A stretch of DNA of 64,000 bases from Arachis hypogaea (Eukaryota > Streptophyta > Magnoliopsida > Fabales > Fabaceae). The position numbers were made by a program, and so were the translations under genes. How positions within the stretch are numbered: position 1 is the first letter of the stretch; every line of letters starts with the position of its first letter. The DNA is taken from contig NC_092051.1 in the NCBI RefSeq assembly GCF_003086295.3, positions 75,765,772 to 75,829,771 on the forward strand, written 5' to 3'. Below the pieces are notes generated by a model. It made no database searches. It saw nothing but the letters and a program-made list of their open reading frames with translations, and was not told the DNA's origin. Below are positions 10,486 through 23,890 of the stretch, one piece after another.

Positions 10486-12990
10486 ATGATGCATTCACTT
10501 CCTGATCCACGCTTGCCAGTATTCGATCCTGAGATTGAAAGAACCATCTCACGAATAAGGCGAGCTCAGCGTCGGTTAGTCCTCTCTGAGGGCGGATTTG
10601 AAACGCCATTTGAGGAAGAAACCAGCTCCCGTTCTACTGATTCGGTTGATTTACGTACAGGTAACATGGCGGCAGCCAGAAGAGTTACTATCCAGAAGGA
10701 AGGAGCCCCTGATTTTACAATGCAACCGTTTTAAGCGCATCACCCAGCAGTGGCTTCAGATTTTGAAATAAAAACCGCACTGCTCAATTTGATGCCCAAG
10801 TTTCATGGCTTACCTGCTCAAGAGCCTATCAAGCACCTGAGAGATTTCCAAGCAGCCTGTTCTACTGTCAGGCGTGATGGTGCAGATGAAACTTCAATTT
10901 TGCTGAAAGCTTTCCCATTTTCTCTTGAGGGAAAAGCAAGAGAGTGGTACTACACTCAACCCCTAGCAAATGTATCCAACTGGGATACGCTCAGAAAAGA
11001 GTTTTTGGAGAAATTCTTTCCATCTGAAGTTACTGATAAACTGAGGAAAGACATTTCCACAATTGTTCAAGATGACAACAAGACTCTCTTTGAATACTGG
11101 GAGCGCTTCAATAATCTTCTGGAAGCATGCCCCCACCACAGGATTGACAAGATAGTGTTATTCAGCTATATCACACAGGGTATGAGGCCCCAAGATAAGA
11201 CAACATTGGAAAGTGCTAGCAATGGGTCTATGAAGAAGTACAAGACCACTAATGAGGCATTGCAATTGATCAGCGAGTTAGCTGAATCCACTAGGAACCA
11301 CAGACAGAAACAAGGCCGTTCAAAAGCCGTTGTAGAAGTATCCTCTAGTAGAGAGACTGCTGCTCTAGCTCAGAGTATCTGTGAAATGACCAACTTGATG
11401 AAGCAGATGCAACTGAATCAATAACAAGTTCAGCAAGCTCAACCTTCTCCAGCACAGCAAGGTCAACAGTTAGTCCCATAGAGAGTTTGTAGAATTTGTG
11501 CTGATTATAGCCATTATACTGATGAGTGCCCGCAGCTCCAGCAGGAAGACAACATGGTGGCATCTACTCATAACTTCTATGACTGCCCTAACCAATGGTA
11601 CAATCAAGGTGGAAATCATAACCATGGATGGCAGGATAATTCTAACCAGAATTGGAGGGACAACAATAACAGATGAGGCAGAGATAATAAGGAAAATCAG
11701 AGGTGGAATAATAACAACAACAGGCAGTAGAATCAACCTTATAGAGCACCTCACTTAAGGCAATCCCAAGGACCACAGAATACCCAACAGCAGACCTCTC
11801 AATTTACTCATCCTTCTTCATCTTCTAATGAAGAGTTACTACAATCTTTTGAGCGGAGACAACAGACCATGGAAAATAACATTATGAATAACATTAATGC
11901 CAGTCTGAATGGTCTGACCTCTACTTTGCTAGCTCTTGTCTCACAGATTGGATCAATGCAAAATTCCAATAACCAACCTTCAAGTTCCACTGGAATTCCC
12001 TCTCAACCATTACCCAATCCAAAGGGAGGCATTAATGCCATTACCCTAAGGTCCGGAACCACACTGCAGAAGAGGAATCAAGAGGAGCCAAGCCCACCAG
12101 AACACGCCTCAGCTGAAGAGGTAGTAGAAATAGAAGATGTTGAAGAGGAAGAGGACATACAGGACATAGCTGAAAAAGAAGAAGCCCAACCACAGGAGGA
12201 AGCACCAAAAGGCGCAGACACTGCTGAAAACACCACTCCCATTCCATTTCCACAACTTGCAAGGAAGCCCAGGAAGCAGCTGGAACTCGATCCCAAAATG
12301 GTAGAAATATTAAAAAAGGTTGAGGTAACTGTTCCCCTTTTTGATGTTATTCAACAGGTACCTAAATATGCAAAGTTTCTAAAAGATTTATGTATACATA
12401 AAGACAAAATTAATGAATTAGAAACTATTCCTTTAGGTAGTTCCATATCTACTTTAATGGGAGGATTAACTGAAAAGTGTAGTGACCCAGGTCCTTGTAT
12501 AGTTAGTTGTACTATTGGTGGAGTAGTGATTTATGATTGCATGTGTGATTTAGAAGAATGTGTTAGTATAATGCCTTTGTCTATATATGATATTTTGAGG
12601 CTCCCTCCCTTAAAAAGGTCGGCAGCTCATTTTGTGTTAGCAGATAAAAGTATTATTACAGTGGCTGGAGTTGCTGAAGATGTTTTAGTGAACATTAAAG
12701 GGCTTACATTTCCCACTTATTTTTATATCTTGGAGATGCCCCATAATGACTCAGATAAGCCATCATCAATCCTACTTGGAAGACCATTCCTGAAGACATC
12801 AAAATTCAAATTGGATGCTTTTTCAGGAACATACTCTTTTGAAGTAGATGGCCGAATAGTGATCTTCAATCTGAATGGAGTCATAAACAACCCTCCAGAA
12901 GATCATTCTATCTTCCAGTGTGATGTCATAGATGAAACTGTAGCTGAAGTTCACAAGGAAGAATTAGAGGAGAGGGACCCTCTTGACTGA
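10486..12990 (+). pseudogene. gag: gag-protease of element B
   Basis: One reading frame holds the whole gag and protease, interrupted only by in-frame stops at 10732, 11422, 11479, 11674 and 11728. The capsid-like Retrotrans_gag domain (about 10750-11280) contains AREWYYTQP and the FEYWERFNNLLEACP-type segment. A zinc knuckle of form CX2CX4HX4C is encoded at 11488-11529 (C-R-I-C...H...C). An Asn/Gln-rich linker and an acidic linker follow. The aspartic protease region runs from about 12290 to 12900, ending in LLGRPFLKT. Its active-site triplet is damaged: the usual D-L/T-G-A reads D-L-E-E (12547-12558). Every stop can be explained by one transition from Gln, Trp or Arg codons. Confidence 0.88.
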
Positions 12991-13036
12991 CAATGAGGGC
13001 ACTTCGGCATTTTGACAAGCTTCAGACAATCCAGAG

Positions 13037-14555
13037 CCTGCCCATGATCAGAAGTTAGAATTAAAACCTCTTCCTCCACATCTCAAATATGCTTATCTTG
13101 AAGATGAGCAGAAGTTTCCAGTTATCATTGCAAGGGAACTCACTTCACAACAAGAAGAGCAGTTGCTTGATGTACTGAGGAGGCATAAGAAGGCAATTGG
13201 GTAGAGTTTGGCAGACATAGTAGGCATCAACCATCAAGTATGTGAGCACAGAATATTTTTAGAAGAGGGAGCAAGACCTGTCCGTCAACCCCAAAGGAGA
13301 TTGAATCCCACTATCTTGGAAGTTGTCAAAAAGGAAGTGACCAGACTATTGGAAGCAGGTATCATCTATCCCATTTCAAATAGTGAATGGGTTAGCCCAG
13401 TGCAAGTGGTGCCCATGAAATCTGGAGTCACTACAGTGAAGAATGAGCATGGAGAGCTCATAGAAACTAGAGTTTAGAACGCTTGGAGAGTCTGCATTGA
13501 TTACAGGCGTCTCAACCAAGCCACCCGTAAGGATCACTACCCACTTCCATTCATTGATCAAATGTTGGATCGCCTGTCAGGTAAATCACATTATTGCTTT
13601 TTAGATGGTTACACAGGTTATTTCCAGATTAATATAGCTCCTGAGGATCAGGAAAAGACCACTTTCACATGTCCTTTTGGGACTTATGCTTACAAGAGAA
13701 TGCCCTTTGGCTTGTGCAATGCACCAGCTACTTTCCAACGGTGCATGATGAGTCTTTTCTCTGATCTTATTGAGGACTGTATGGAGGTCTTTGTGGACGA
13801 TTTTAGCGTTTATGGTGATTCTTTTAGCCTTTGCTTAGATGGATTATCTAGAGTATTAGATAGATGTGTTAATACAAATCTTGTATTTAATTTTGAAAAA
13901 TGTCATTTTATGGTAAAACAAGGGATTGTATTAGGACATGTGGTATCTAATAATGGCCTTTCTGTAGACCCAGCAAAGGTGAATGTTATTTCTAGTTTAC
14001 CTTACCCCTCCTCTGTGAGGGAAGTCCATTCGTTCCTTGGCCATGCAGATTTTTACAGGAGATTTATTAAGGACTTTAGTAAGGTAGCACTTTCCTTATC
14101 CAGATTACTGCAGAAGGATATTGAGTTCGAGTTCAGTGAGGATTACAAACAAGCGTTTGATAAGCTGAAGGCCGCCTTGACTCAAGCCCCAATTGTAAGA
14201 GGACCAGACTGGAGCCAGGCGTTTGAAATCATGTGCGAAGCTTCCAACCATGCAGTAGGAGCAGCGCTGGCTCAGCGTGAAGGTAAGGATCCTTTTGTTA
14301 TTGCTTATGTGTCTAAGACTTTAGACACTGCCCAGTCCAATTATACTACTACTGAGAAAGAGCTTCTTGCTATTGTTTTTGCTCTGGATAAATTCTGAGC
14401 TTATTTGCTTGGTACTAGAGTAGTAGTATATTCGGACCATGCAGCTTTAAAGTATCTATTAGCTAAAAAGGAGTCCAACCAAGGCTTATACGTTGGATAC
14501 TGCTATTACAAGAATTTGATTTAGAAATAAAGGTAGGAGTGGTAACCAGAATTTA
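13037..14555 (+). pseudogene. pol: Reverse transcriptase-RNase H of element B
   Basis: A frame change relative to gag-protease precedes this part. It contains PVRQPQRRLNP, the [20 protein letters not shown] region, GYFQI, the [13 protein letters not shown] motif and the catalytic FVDD (13791-13802), followed by the connection segment and RNase H ([42 protein letters not shown]). Stops occur at 13202, 13475 and 14396, and two small indels near 14480 and 14535 break the end of RNase H. RT motifs are intact, but no full protein can be made. Confidence 0.9.
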
Positions 14556-15952
14556 GTGGCAGACCACTTGAGTTGCCTTGAGCACATTAAGGATGATTCT
14601 ACTCCTATAGATGATAATTTTCCGTTTGATAACCTGCAAGCAGTATCTGAAGTATTCCCCTGGTATGCACCTGTAGCTAATTATCTAGTTAGCCGCACAT
14701 TTCCTCCAAACTTTTCTAAGCATCAAAGAGACAAGCTGAAAACCGAGTCTAAATATTATATATGGGATGACCCATATTTATGGAGATGTGGCGCTGATCA
14801 GGTAATTAGACGTTGTGTGTCTCAATCAGAATTCCAGTCCATTTTAGAGGCATGTCACTCATCTGAGAGTGGAGGGCATTTTGGCCCTCAACGAACAGCT
14901 AGAAAGATCTTAGACTGTGGATTCTGGTGGCCTACTCTTTTTAGAGACACTGCTGAATTTTGTAAATCCTGTCTCCCATGCCAAAAATTTGGTAATATAT
15001 CCAAGAAGGATGAGATACCTAAACAAATTATGCTTTTCTGTGAAATCTTTGATGTTTGGGGCATTGACTTCATGGGTCCATTTCCAAATTCTAATGGTTA
15101 TTTTTATATATTGTTAGCTGTGGATTACGTTTCCAAACGGGTAGAAGCAATTCCTACCCGCACTGATGATGCTAACACTGTTGTTTCCTTTGTGAGAAAC
15201 CATATTATTTGTCGCTTTGGATCACCACGAGCAATCGTGAGCGATCAAGGCACCCATTTTTGTAATAGGAGACTAACAGGATTAATGAAGAGGCATGGGA
15301 TAATTCATAAGGTTGCAACAGCATACCATCCTCAGACCAATGGGCAAGCCGAGGTGTCAAACAGAGAAATAAAGCGTATCTTGCAAAAGATAGTCAAATC
15401 TCATAGAAAAGACTAGAGCACCAGGCTACAAGATGCACTCTGGGCATACAAAACAGCATACAAAACACCAATTGGGATGAGTCCTTTCCGCTTAGTTTAT
15501 GGAAAAGCTTGTCATCTCCCTGTTGAGGTAGAGCACAAAGCCTTTTGGGCAGTCAAGGAGTGCATCATGGGAACGGAGAACGCTGGAGCTGAAAGGAAGT
15601 TGCAACTGCAAGAACTGGAAAGCCTTCGCCTAGAAACTTATGAGAACTCAAGACTATACAAGGAGAAGATGAAGGCTGCACATGATCAGCACATCAAGAA
15701 AAAAGAGTTCCAACCTGGAGATTTAGTCTTCTTTACAAATCTCGACTGAGGCTCATGCCAGGTAAGTTGAGATCAAGATGGGAAGTACCATACAGAGTAG
15801 AGAAGGCCGAACCGTACGGAGTTTATCACCAAAGTCATCCTTCAAGTTCTGAACTTATCAAAGTTAATGGACAACGCCTGAAGCTATACCATGGCGAGAA
15901 GATGCCAAAAAATAAGGGCTTGAGATTTTCCTCTTGGAAGATCCCCACATAG
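14556..15952 (+). pseudogene. pol: Integrase of element B
   Basis: It starts after RNase H with the tether and an HHCC zinc-binding domain (His near 14855 and 14878; CKSCLPC cysteines near 14965). The catalytic core has Asp in GIDFMGPF (about 15065), Asp in SDQGTHF (about 15243) and Glu in GQAEVSNRE (15351). A TAG at 15414 replaces Trp. A frameshift near 15745 moves the last part, with the GPY/F-like RWEVPYRV, to another frame ending at 15952. The D,D,E triad is present but the gene is broken. Confidence 0.9.
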
Positions 15953-15973
15953 TAGAAGATTGAGCTAGTGGAG

Positions 15974-16024
15974 CGTCCAACTTATGGACGTTAAAGCAAA
16001 GTACTAGGTGGGAGACAACCCACC
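15974..16024 (+). other. Post-pol double hairpin, element B
   Basis: CGTCC-aacttat-GGACG (15974-15990) followed by GGTGGG-AGACAA-CCCACC (16007-16024), both perfect stems, about 20 bases after the integrase stop. Shared with A, D, H and the E-type tail. Confidence 0.7.
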
Positions 16025-17440
16025 ATGGTTTGATCGTTCTTTTCTTTATTTTTAGTTTTTCTATTCAATAACTCTTCTCTTATTAGTACATTTCGTGCAT
16101 CTGCATTTGCATATTCTTTTTATTAAAAAAAATGCCACGAGACACAACCGCATCAGCGACGCGTCCGTGTCGCAAGAAGAGGGGAGAAAAATAAAAACGA
16201 ACAGAGAGTCACGCTGGAGCGTGGCTGGAGGCGTGCTAGTGGCACAATTCAACCCATGCAGCCGCGTTGCCGACGCGTCCACGTCGTATGGGCATAATGG
16301 CCTCCGACGCGATCGCATGACCCACGCGGCTGCGTGCCCTGATTTTCGATGTAAAAAGGGTGCACAATGAATTCTTCTGCGAGAGTGGTGCTGGATTGGT
16401 GCTGAACGCACAATTCTACCCACGCGGATGCATGGCCCACGCGTCCATGTCGTTCCCTTCTGAAGCCCACGCATGCGATCGCATGCCCCACGCGATCGCG
16501 TCACCCCAAATTTGGCAAATATATCAATTCGAACAGAGAGTTGTGCAGGCGCGAGGCTGCACTCGCGCCAGAAGCACAACATGGGTCACACGACCGCGTG
16601 ACCGACGCGACCGCGTCACCTGCACTAAAGCGCAATCGCGTGAACGCATGCCCCATGCGGCCACGTCGCTTACGCCGCACAGCTCAACCTTACTTGCCAA
16701 AATATCTTATCTTTTTCCTCTCCAAATCCTAATTTTTCTTTTCCCTCCTTATTTCTTCCTTCTCCCTTCTTCCTTCTATCTCCCCTTTCTATCTCTCTCT
16801 CTCTTTCACCTCCATTAACGAGGTTTTATTTTCTTCTTCCCTCTTTCCTTTTCTACCATTCTTCATATTTTATATGTTATTTTCTTTTCTTTTCTTTTTC
16901 TTTTCATTATTCATATTTTCCTTTTTCTTCTTTCCTTTTTACATGGTGTTAGAATTTTATTTGAGTCATTATTCTTCATTATATGCTTGTGGATTGTTGC
17001 AAATTATTTGGCAATTATATATTATTTTCTTTAAAAGGGTTGCTTGCTTGTTCACTTTAACACGTTCTATACCTTATTCACCATGCATGCTATGTGTTTG
17101 TGAAAAAGCCCATATGGCATTATGCACTTCTCTATGTTATTCTACTATTCAATGCTACTTTTCATAAACTCCTTTTACTATTGTATTAATTAAAATTAAT
17201 TGTCAATACAAACGTGATAGTTTGCTACAACGTGATGCTTGATCTATGCTACTCATTCCCTTTGCCGGCATGCCAATAAACACCTTGCATTCACTTGTCA
17301 TTATATGCACTAGCTATTTTCCATTGATGACTTTTCACATGTACTCAAGAGCATGTGTTAATGTCAGTTACCTCTTAATGTGCATCCATCACCACCTTTT
17401 CCGTTCTCTTCCTTGCTATACATCTCTTTGAATTTAATTT
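16025..17440 (+). other. Spacer between pol and ORF3 in element B
   Basis: Non-coding. 16136-16675 is a CG-rich block with the same motifs as the B LTR (GACGCGACCGCGTCACC and similar). 16690-16930 is a long pyrimidine-rich tract. The remainder to 17440 is AT-rich. ORFs here are low complexity. Confidence 0.6.
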
Positions 17441-17461
17441 ACTTTCTCTTCCCTTTTTCAG
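17441..17461 (+). promoter_or_regulatory. Candidate 3' splice site before ORF3 of B
   Basis: Pyrimidine tract ending CCCTTTTTCAG at 17461, one base before the ATG of ORF3. D has TGTTTTTCAG at the same place. It suggests ORF3 is translated from a spliced RNA; this is inferred, not shown. Confidence 0.5.
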
Positions 17462-18739
17462 GATGGCCACCAAGAAAGGAAAAGAGAAAGCTACTCCCAA
17501 ACCCCCAGCAAGAAGAGGAACTAAAAGAGCACTAGTGGCAGAGCCTTCTTCAACTGCAGTCAAGCCCTTAACAAAAAGAGTTAAGAGGATCATAAAGGTT
17601 GATGAAAAGGAGAAAGCCTTTCAAGCAAAGGACACTGCGCGATTTCCCAATCGCTACTGTGAGCAGATGTTCCCCATCCTGGCTGAAAGGAGCTACAACA
17701 ACGAACACCTTCTTATCCTCCCGCCCAATATTGCTACTTTTGTTGAGCCGCAAATTGAACAAAGACATTGGGGTTTCCTATAGAGACAACCAAGGCAGGT
17801 TAATCTTTCTTGCGTAGTCGAGTTCTACTCTAACTTCTGTGACATCCCGCATTTTTAAAAATCTAATTATAAATAAATTATGATTTTATCTTATTAAGTG
17901 TAAACTTTATAATTTTAGAAATTATTTTGTTAGAAATAATTAAATAGATTCGGAGATAGTTTTATTTCGAATCAATTAATATTTTTAAGTAATCTAATTA
18001 TAATGGAATATTTTGTATAATTTTAGTAATTGAAAAATAAAAAAAAGAATTGTATAATTTAATTTAAGTAACTATTATCCTAAAAAAAAAGTTATGATTT
18101 ATTTTATTAATTTGATATCTTATTTTATAAATTAATTAATTAATAGTAATTAAATTAGATTTATTAATATTTGGAATTTAAGTTGATTAATATTCTTATG
18201 TAATTTTTATAATTGGTTATTTCAAATGCTTTGGAAATAAAATTTAGTAATGAAAGTATTATATAATTTAATTTAGGTAATTTCTAATATGAATGAATTA
18301 TGGTTTATTTTATTAGTTTGAACCTTTAGAGATTAATTTATTAGGAATGATTAAATAGATTTTTATAAATACTTTAAGTTTAAGTAATTTTATTATAATT
18401 AGATATTTTGTAAATTGAAATTAAAGTTTCAGTGATAGAAAAATAATAAAAAGTTATATCATTTAATTTAACTAATTAGTATTGAGTTTAAACTGTATTT
18501 TATAAAAATGTTATTAATATGTTTATTTTATAATTTAAATTAGAAATAATTAATTTCACTTAGCAATATGTTGATAAATAATGTTCTTATATATTTTTAA
18601 TAGAGTATATTTAATTTTAAAATTACTCTACTCTTCAATTTTATCAAAATATCTATTCATATCTATCTATATTCTTTTATAAAATCCTAATTTTAACCCT
18701 AATATCACAAATTCCTAATTTATAACCTAAATTCCCAAA

Positions 18740-19510
18740 TCTACAATCAGAAAGGGAAAGAAAGGGCACGGGGAGCTTAAGCGGGGAAAACAGAAGGGAA
18801 GAAAGAAGGAAACGGAGAGCAGAGGGAGAGGGTGACGGAACAGAGAAGAAGAGGGAGAAGTGGATCGTCATCGGGGAGGGAGGAGACTGCTGCCGTCGTG
18901 AGCCATCACTGCGCGCTGCCGTCGAGTACACGGACCAGAGGGAGACGCGAGCAGTGACTGAGAGGAAGCTCCGTCCTCGTCGCCGTTCCATAGTCGCTGT
19001 TGAAGCCAACCTCGTTGTCGTCAAATCGTCGCTGCTGAACCGCTGCTGTGCCGCCATCAAGTCTGAGTTGAGGAAAGGAGACGTGGAGTCGGCGTCGCCC
19101 AGAGAGAAACGCGAATGGCGAGGCGAAGCAGAACGCATGGTGGGAAGGCTTTCCTTGCCACTGCCGCCGCCGGAATCATGAACCAAGGTGGAGGAGAAGG
19201 CCGTCTTCCCCGTTGCTGCTATAATCGTCCCTCCTGCTGCCGGTTCTTCCTTGTTCTGTTATTCCTTTCTAATTCTTGTAAGACATTCTTGTTCTGAACC
19301 TCCACTTGACGTTCTTGTTTATTCCGCTGCCATTTTATTAGCCTTACTCTTGTTCCAATTTAATTTAGCCCCTGTTCCACCCCTGAATTTCCAGAATTAT
19401 TACTCTACCCAATATGAATTCATTGTTTTGCTCACTGTCGTGGCCAACTCGCATTGCTGCTGTCCTGTCAAAGCTGTTGTGAGTGTTGCTAACATCGGCG
19501 GATAAGGGAT
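18740..19510. other. GC-rich exon-like block inside T
   Basis: Much richer in G and C than its AT-rich surroundings, with purine-rich GGGAGAGG runs, then CGTCGCCG-rich sequence. Short overlapping ORFs exist on both strands but none shows a recognisable domain. It may be a leader region of the long LTR or a captured host segment; I cannot tell. Confidence 0.35.
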
Positions 19511-21459
19511 GAAGGAGCTGCTGCATTTTGGGTGCAGCCCAACCAGTCATCACGCCACAATTCCGTCTTCGGTTTTGGTTTCTATGAAATTCGACATTGA
19601 GGTAGGGGGTTTAAAACGATTTCAATTTAAGAATGTCTACAAGGTTTATTGAATAACTGCAAATAGATTTAATAGCTGTGAGTAATTGATTGATTATGTA
19701 ATTATTGAATTATGGCTGAAATTGTGATTGGAATGGTTGAGATTGTGATTTGGAATTGTTGATTTGTGATATTGATTGATTATGTGGATTGGGAATTGCT
19801 TGATGACTAATTGTTGAGAATTTCTGAATTTTAATGGGTTATGTTGGATTTGTTGCCGTTGAGTTGTTATTTGGTATATTGTAATGTTAATGAACTTGGT
19901 TGGTGGTTGATTTGGAATTGGTTTTGAGGGGTTTTGAAGGGTTGGATTTTGAATACTAAATAGATTGCTGAAAAACTGATTTTTGAAATTAAAAGGTGAC
20001 TTTGAAAGTGAATCAGTTATTCAACGATAATCGAAATGATATAATAGCAAAGGCTGAGTAAAGTATAATAAAAGTTGTTGTTGGGACTCAATTTTGAGAA
20101 GTTTGAATTAATTATAGAACTAGTTATGATTTTTCAAAGTTAAAATGTAAAACTTGATTTTCTGCATTATTTTTAAAGGAAGCCGGAAACTTTGAAAACT
20201 ATAACTATTTCTGTGATTATCGGAATTGTGTGAGACCAAGTCCGGATTGAGCTTGGGGATATAGGGAACTGGACTGCTGAATTTGAGACTTTTTCACTAA
20301 GTTTATGATTTATGGTGAATTTTTGAATCATGGATGTCAAAACTGGTTTTTCTGCAGAATTTTTAACGCAGCAGCAACTTGATTCCTCTATTGGAAATTC
20401 TGCGGTTTGAATTTTGAAATAGAACCAATTTTAAATAAAACTTTATTCCTATTATTTTAATGCCGTAAAGTTTCAGAACAATTGGACTTGTAGTTTTAAA
20501 GATATGAATTTTTGAAGGATGATGCATTATGCAGAAAAAGCCAGATTCTGTTTTCTTAAATTAGTAACTTTGGGAGTTTATAACTTTTGATCCTGGATAG
20601 ATATTGAGATGCAACTAATTGGAGGTGAAAATTAAGTATGTTTAGTATATGTGATTTAAATTTCAGGATTTTCCATGTTTTAATAAGTGAGTTATGGGAC
20701 TTGGAAGAGGTTGTGTTCAATGATTTGTAAAACAGAATTCTGCAGAAAACTACCTAACTTCCAAGCTATGTAACTCCTTCATTAAAAATGGTATGACCCT
20801 GGAACCAATTGAGAAAGAAATTTGGATGAGTTATGTTTAACCACATTAATTTTGAAGGTAGTTGGATTTAATTTGGATTTTATATGAAATTTCAAATGTT
20901 GTATGGTGCTGCTGTCTTCTGGTTTTAAAACACTGCAGAACAGTCACGGTTTTGCTTATATTCCCGAAGCTATATTCAGCGAAAAATTATGATTTTTAAT
21001 TTAATAGAAAGCTTAATCCGAGACGGTCGCATGGATATAAAGTTTACGCAATTCCAAATTCATTTGATATTTTAAAAACAAAATGGAAATCAGGCTGCCA
21101 AGTTGTGTTGGTAATTATTTTGGATATGGAATTTAAGAAATAGATTTTCTATTATCAAATATTTTTGAGAATATATTGCTGTGACAAATGCTGAAAGAGG
21201 CTGATGAATTGTTGAGAAAGAAGGAACCTGTAAGGGTGGATAAGTCCTATTTTTTAAAGGAGATTATGTCCAAATTTTTATAAAAAATATAAGGACTTAA
21301 TCAAAATAAATATTCAAGGCTTATTTAATAATAATAACTTCAATGATTCTTTTAAGAAAAGAATATTTGATCTACGAGATTGTTGGCAAGGGCGTGGGTC
21401 TAGTCCCGCTTGCGAATTTGCAATTATGAAAGAAAAAGGAAAGAGTAAAGTACTTATTG

Positions 21460-21790
<331 letters not shown>

Positions 21791-23852
21791 CGTTCCCAAG
21801 AGTATATATTTCCTGCGAGTAGAAAGCAGAGGCTGTCTCAATAGAGCTGCTAATAATTATATGCGCATTTATTTGAACGGAAAATCGTATCCGGAAAATC
21901 GTGAACTCGTGACCGGATAAATGTCGGAAGGTGCTAACCGACACATGAGCTCATGGCCTGTACTAGGACTAGACATTCATCATATGCATCTATGTGATAT
22001 TGTTTGGGTGTGCATATTGTAATTGGTTTGCCTAAATGAATAATTCTGTTAACTGTTAATTGCTATATTTGATATAATTGCTCTTGATTGTGTTTGAACC
22101 TCATTACTTGTGTTTGAAATTGATTGGCTGGATTGTGGTGAATTGGGTGTTGGTTGAATTGCTTGGGCTTGAGGCCATGACTGGTTTGTGTTGGAAGTCT
22201 AGTTCTGTATAAAGTATCTGACTGGTTCAGCGTAGACTTAATGAACCTATGCTTGGAGTAGGATGATCATTTATACCGCGTAGGTAACTTCTTTTATGTT
22301 ATGGTCAAGTAAGGTATGAAAAATCAAACTGGTTCAGCATACACTTAATGAACCTATGACTGGGACAGGGTGGACATTCATACAGTCTAGGAAACTTTTA
22401 AAAGTTTTAGAAGAAAAATATGGATTTAGGATATTGAGTAATTAACTAATGCTTTTAAAGAAAGTTAGTTTCCTTTCAGATGTCTATGAATGCAGTTAAC
22501 TATTTGCGCTTTATTCTTTACTTTCACGGCATTCTCGACCTCTACTGAGAACATGTGGTTTGGTTCTCACCCCCAAATTTTCCACCCTTTAAGCGACAGG
22601 TTTGAAGACGCAATTTGAAGCTGCGAGCGATCAATAGGCTTTCTTTATGGTTTTAATTGCTTTCATAGAGTTCCCTCGCTCTTGTCCTTTGAGATTTTAT
22701 TTTACATAGAGGGGTAGGTTTAGTATATTGTATTTGAGTTTTATTTGGTCTCTTTTGTATAAGAATTATTATCAATAATATTTATGTGATTATTATTATT
22801 TGTGAATGTTTGAATTATGACTTTAATGAATAAAAAAAAAAACAAAATTTTCTGGCATTTTCTTAAAACTGAAACGCGAACTCGATACAAATGCTCGATA
22901 ATTAAGTAGTTAATACTAGAGAAGGTTACGTAATGTTCTTTATAGTGGAAATACTCTGACTTAAGCAAGGTATTTTGCTGGACGGGACGTTACAACTTCT
23001 ACCTGCCTACCCTGCAGTCTGTCTTTGTCTGTCAGAAGCAAGTCCCCATTACAGAAGAGGCCATTCAAAAAACTTTAGGTCTTTCCCCTATTCCAGAAGG
23101 ATTGGACGCCTTTCAAGAAGCAGCACTCAAGCGCCAGATGTACCAATTTGACTGGGAAGCTATTCTCAGAGTTATCACACTACCTGGCAGCCGTTGAATC
23201 TATGGATAACATCGTACCCGCCCTAAGGGAATATTGGCTTCAGCACTTACCTTGGAGGCTCGCGTATGGGCACAGATCATGTCCCATTACGTCTTTCCGA
23301 GCACTCACAATTCCTTCTTCACTGCGGACATGGCCGTTCTACTATGGTGCATCCTTACAGACCAGCCTCTGAATCTACCAAGACATATCTGGAATGCCAT
23401 GGGACACGTACAAATCGCGGGCAACTTACCTTTTCCCGCCTTGATATCAGATCTTGTCTCAGCAGCCGGAGTCTCCTATAGAGCTGGGGACACCAAAGCC
23501 ATGCTTCTACGGGATGATCAGTATGTCCCTAACGGGAAATACCTCAGACCTCCAGCAACCACTACAAGCCTTCCTACTGCACTGGTTGAAGATATCCCTT
23601 CTTCAACACCACCAGCACCTACAACAGACGCACTGCTCCAGCAGATAATCGAAAGGTTGGATCGGCAAGAACAGAAAGCGAAGTTAAGAGAGCGCCGTAA
23701 CGAGCGCCGATTCAAACACCTTAAGGAGCTACTCAAGGGACACTTCAAGGACTCAGACACCCCGGACTCCACCACCTTTACCAGCACAGGGAGCCATGAT
23801 GGTCCCGACTGTGGAGATACTGTCACCAGCCCACCCCTGTTCCTGACAAATG

Positions 23853-23890
23853 GCACCGAGGACGGTGCAAAGCCTTAAGTGTGGGGAGGT
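23853..23890 (+). other. AGGA hairpin plus polypurine motif at the end of ORF3, element B
   Basis: GCACCG-AGGA-CGGTGC (23853-23868), a perfect 6-bp stem lying in the last codons of ORF3, then TTAAGTGTGGGGAGGT (23875-23890), whose TAA is the ORF3 stop. The same motif precedes the 3' LTR of B. Confidence 0.75.

Noticed and set aside
11470..11754. Minus-strand Ile/Val-rich ORF over B gag
   Set aside because: Antisense shadow of the Asn/Gln-rich gag linker.
18677..19186. 169-codon minus-strand ORF in the GC-rich block of T
   Set aside because: Ser/Arg/Leu low-complexity, no domain, overlaps plus-strand ORFs; composition effect.
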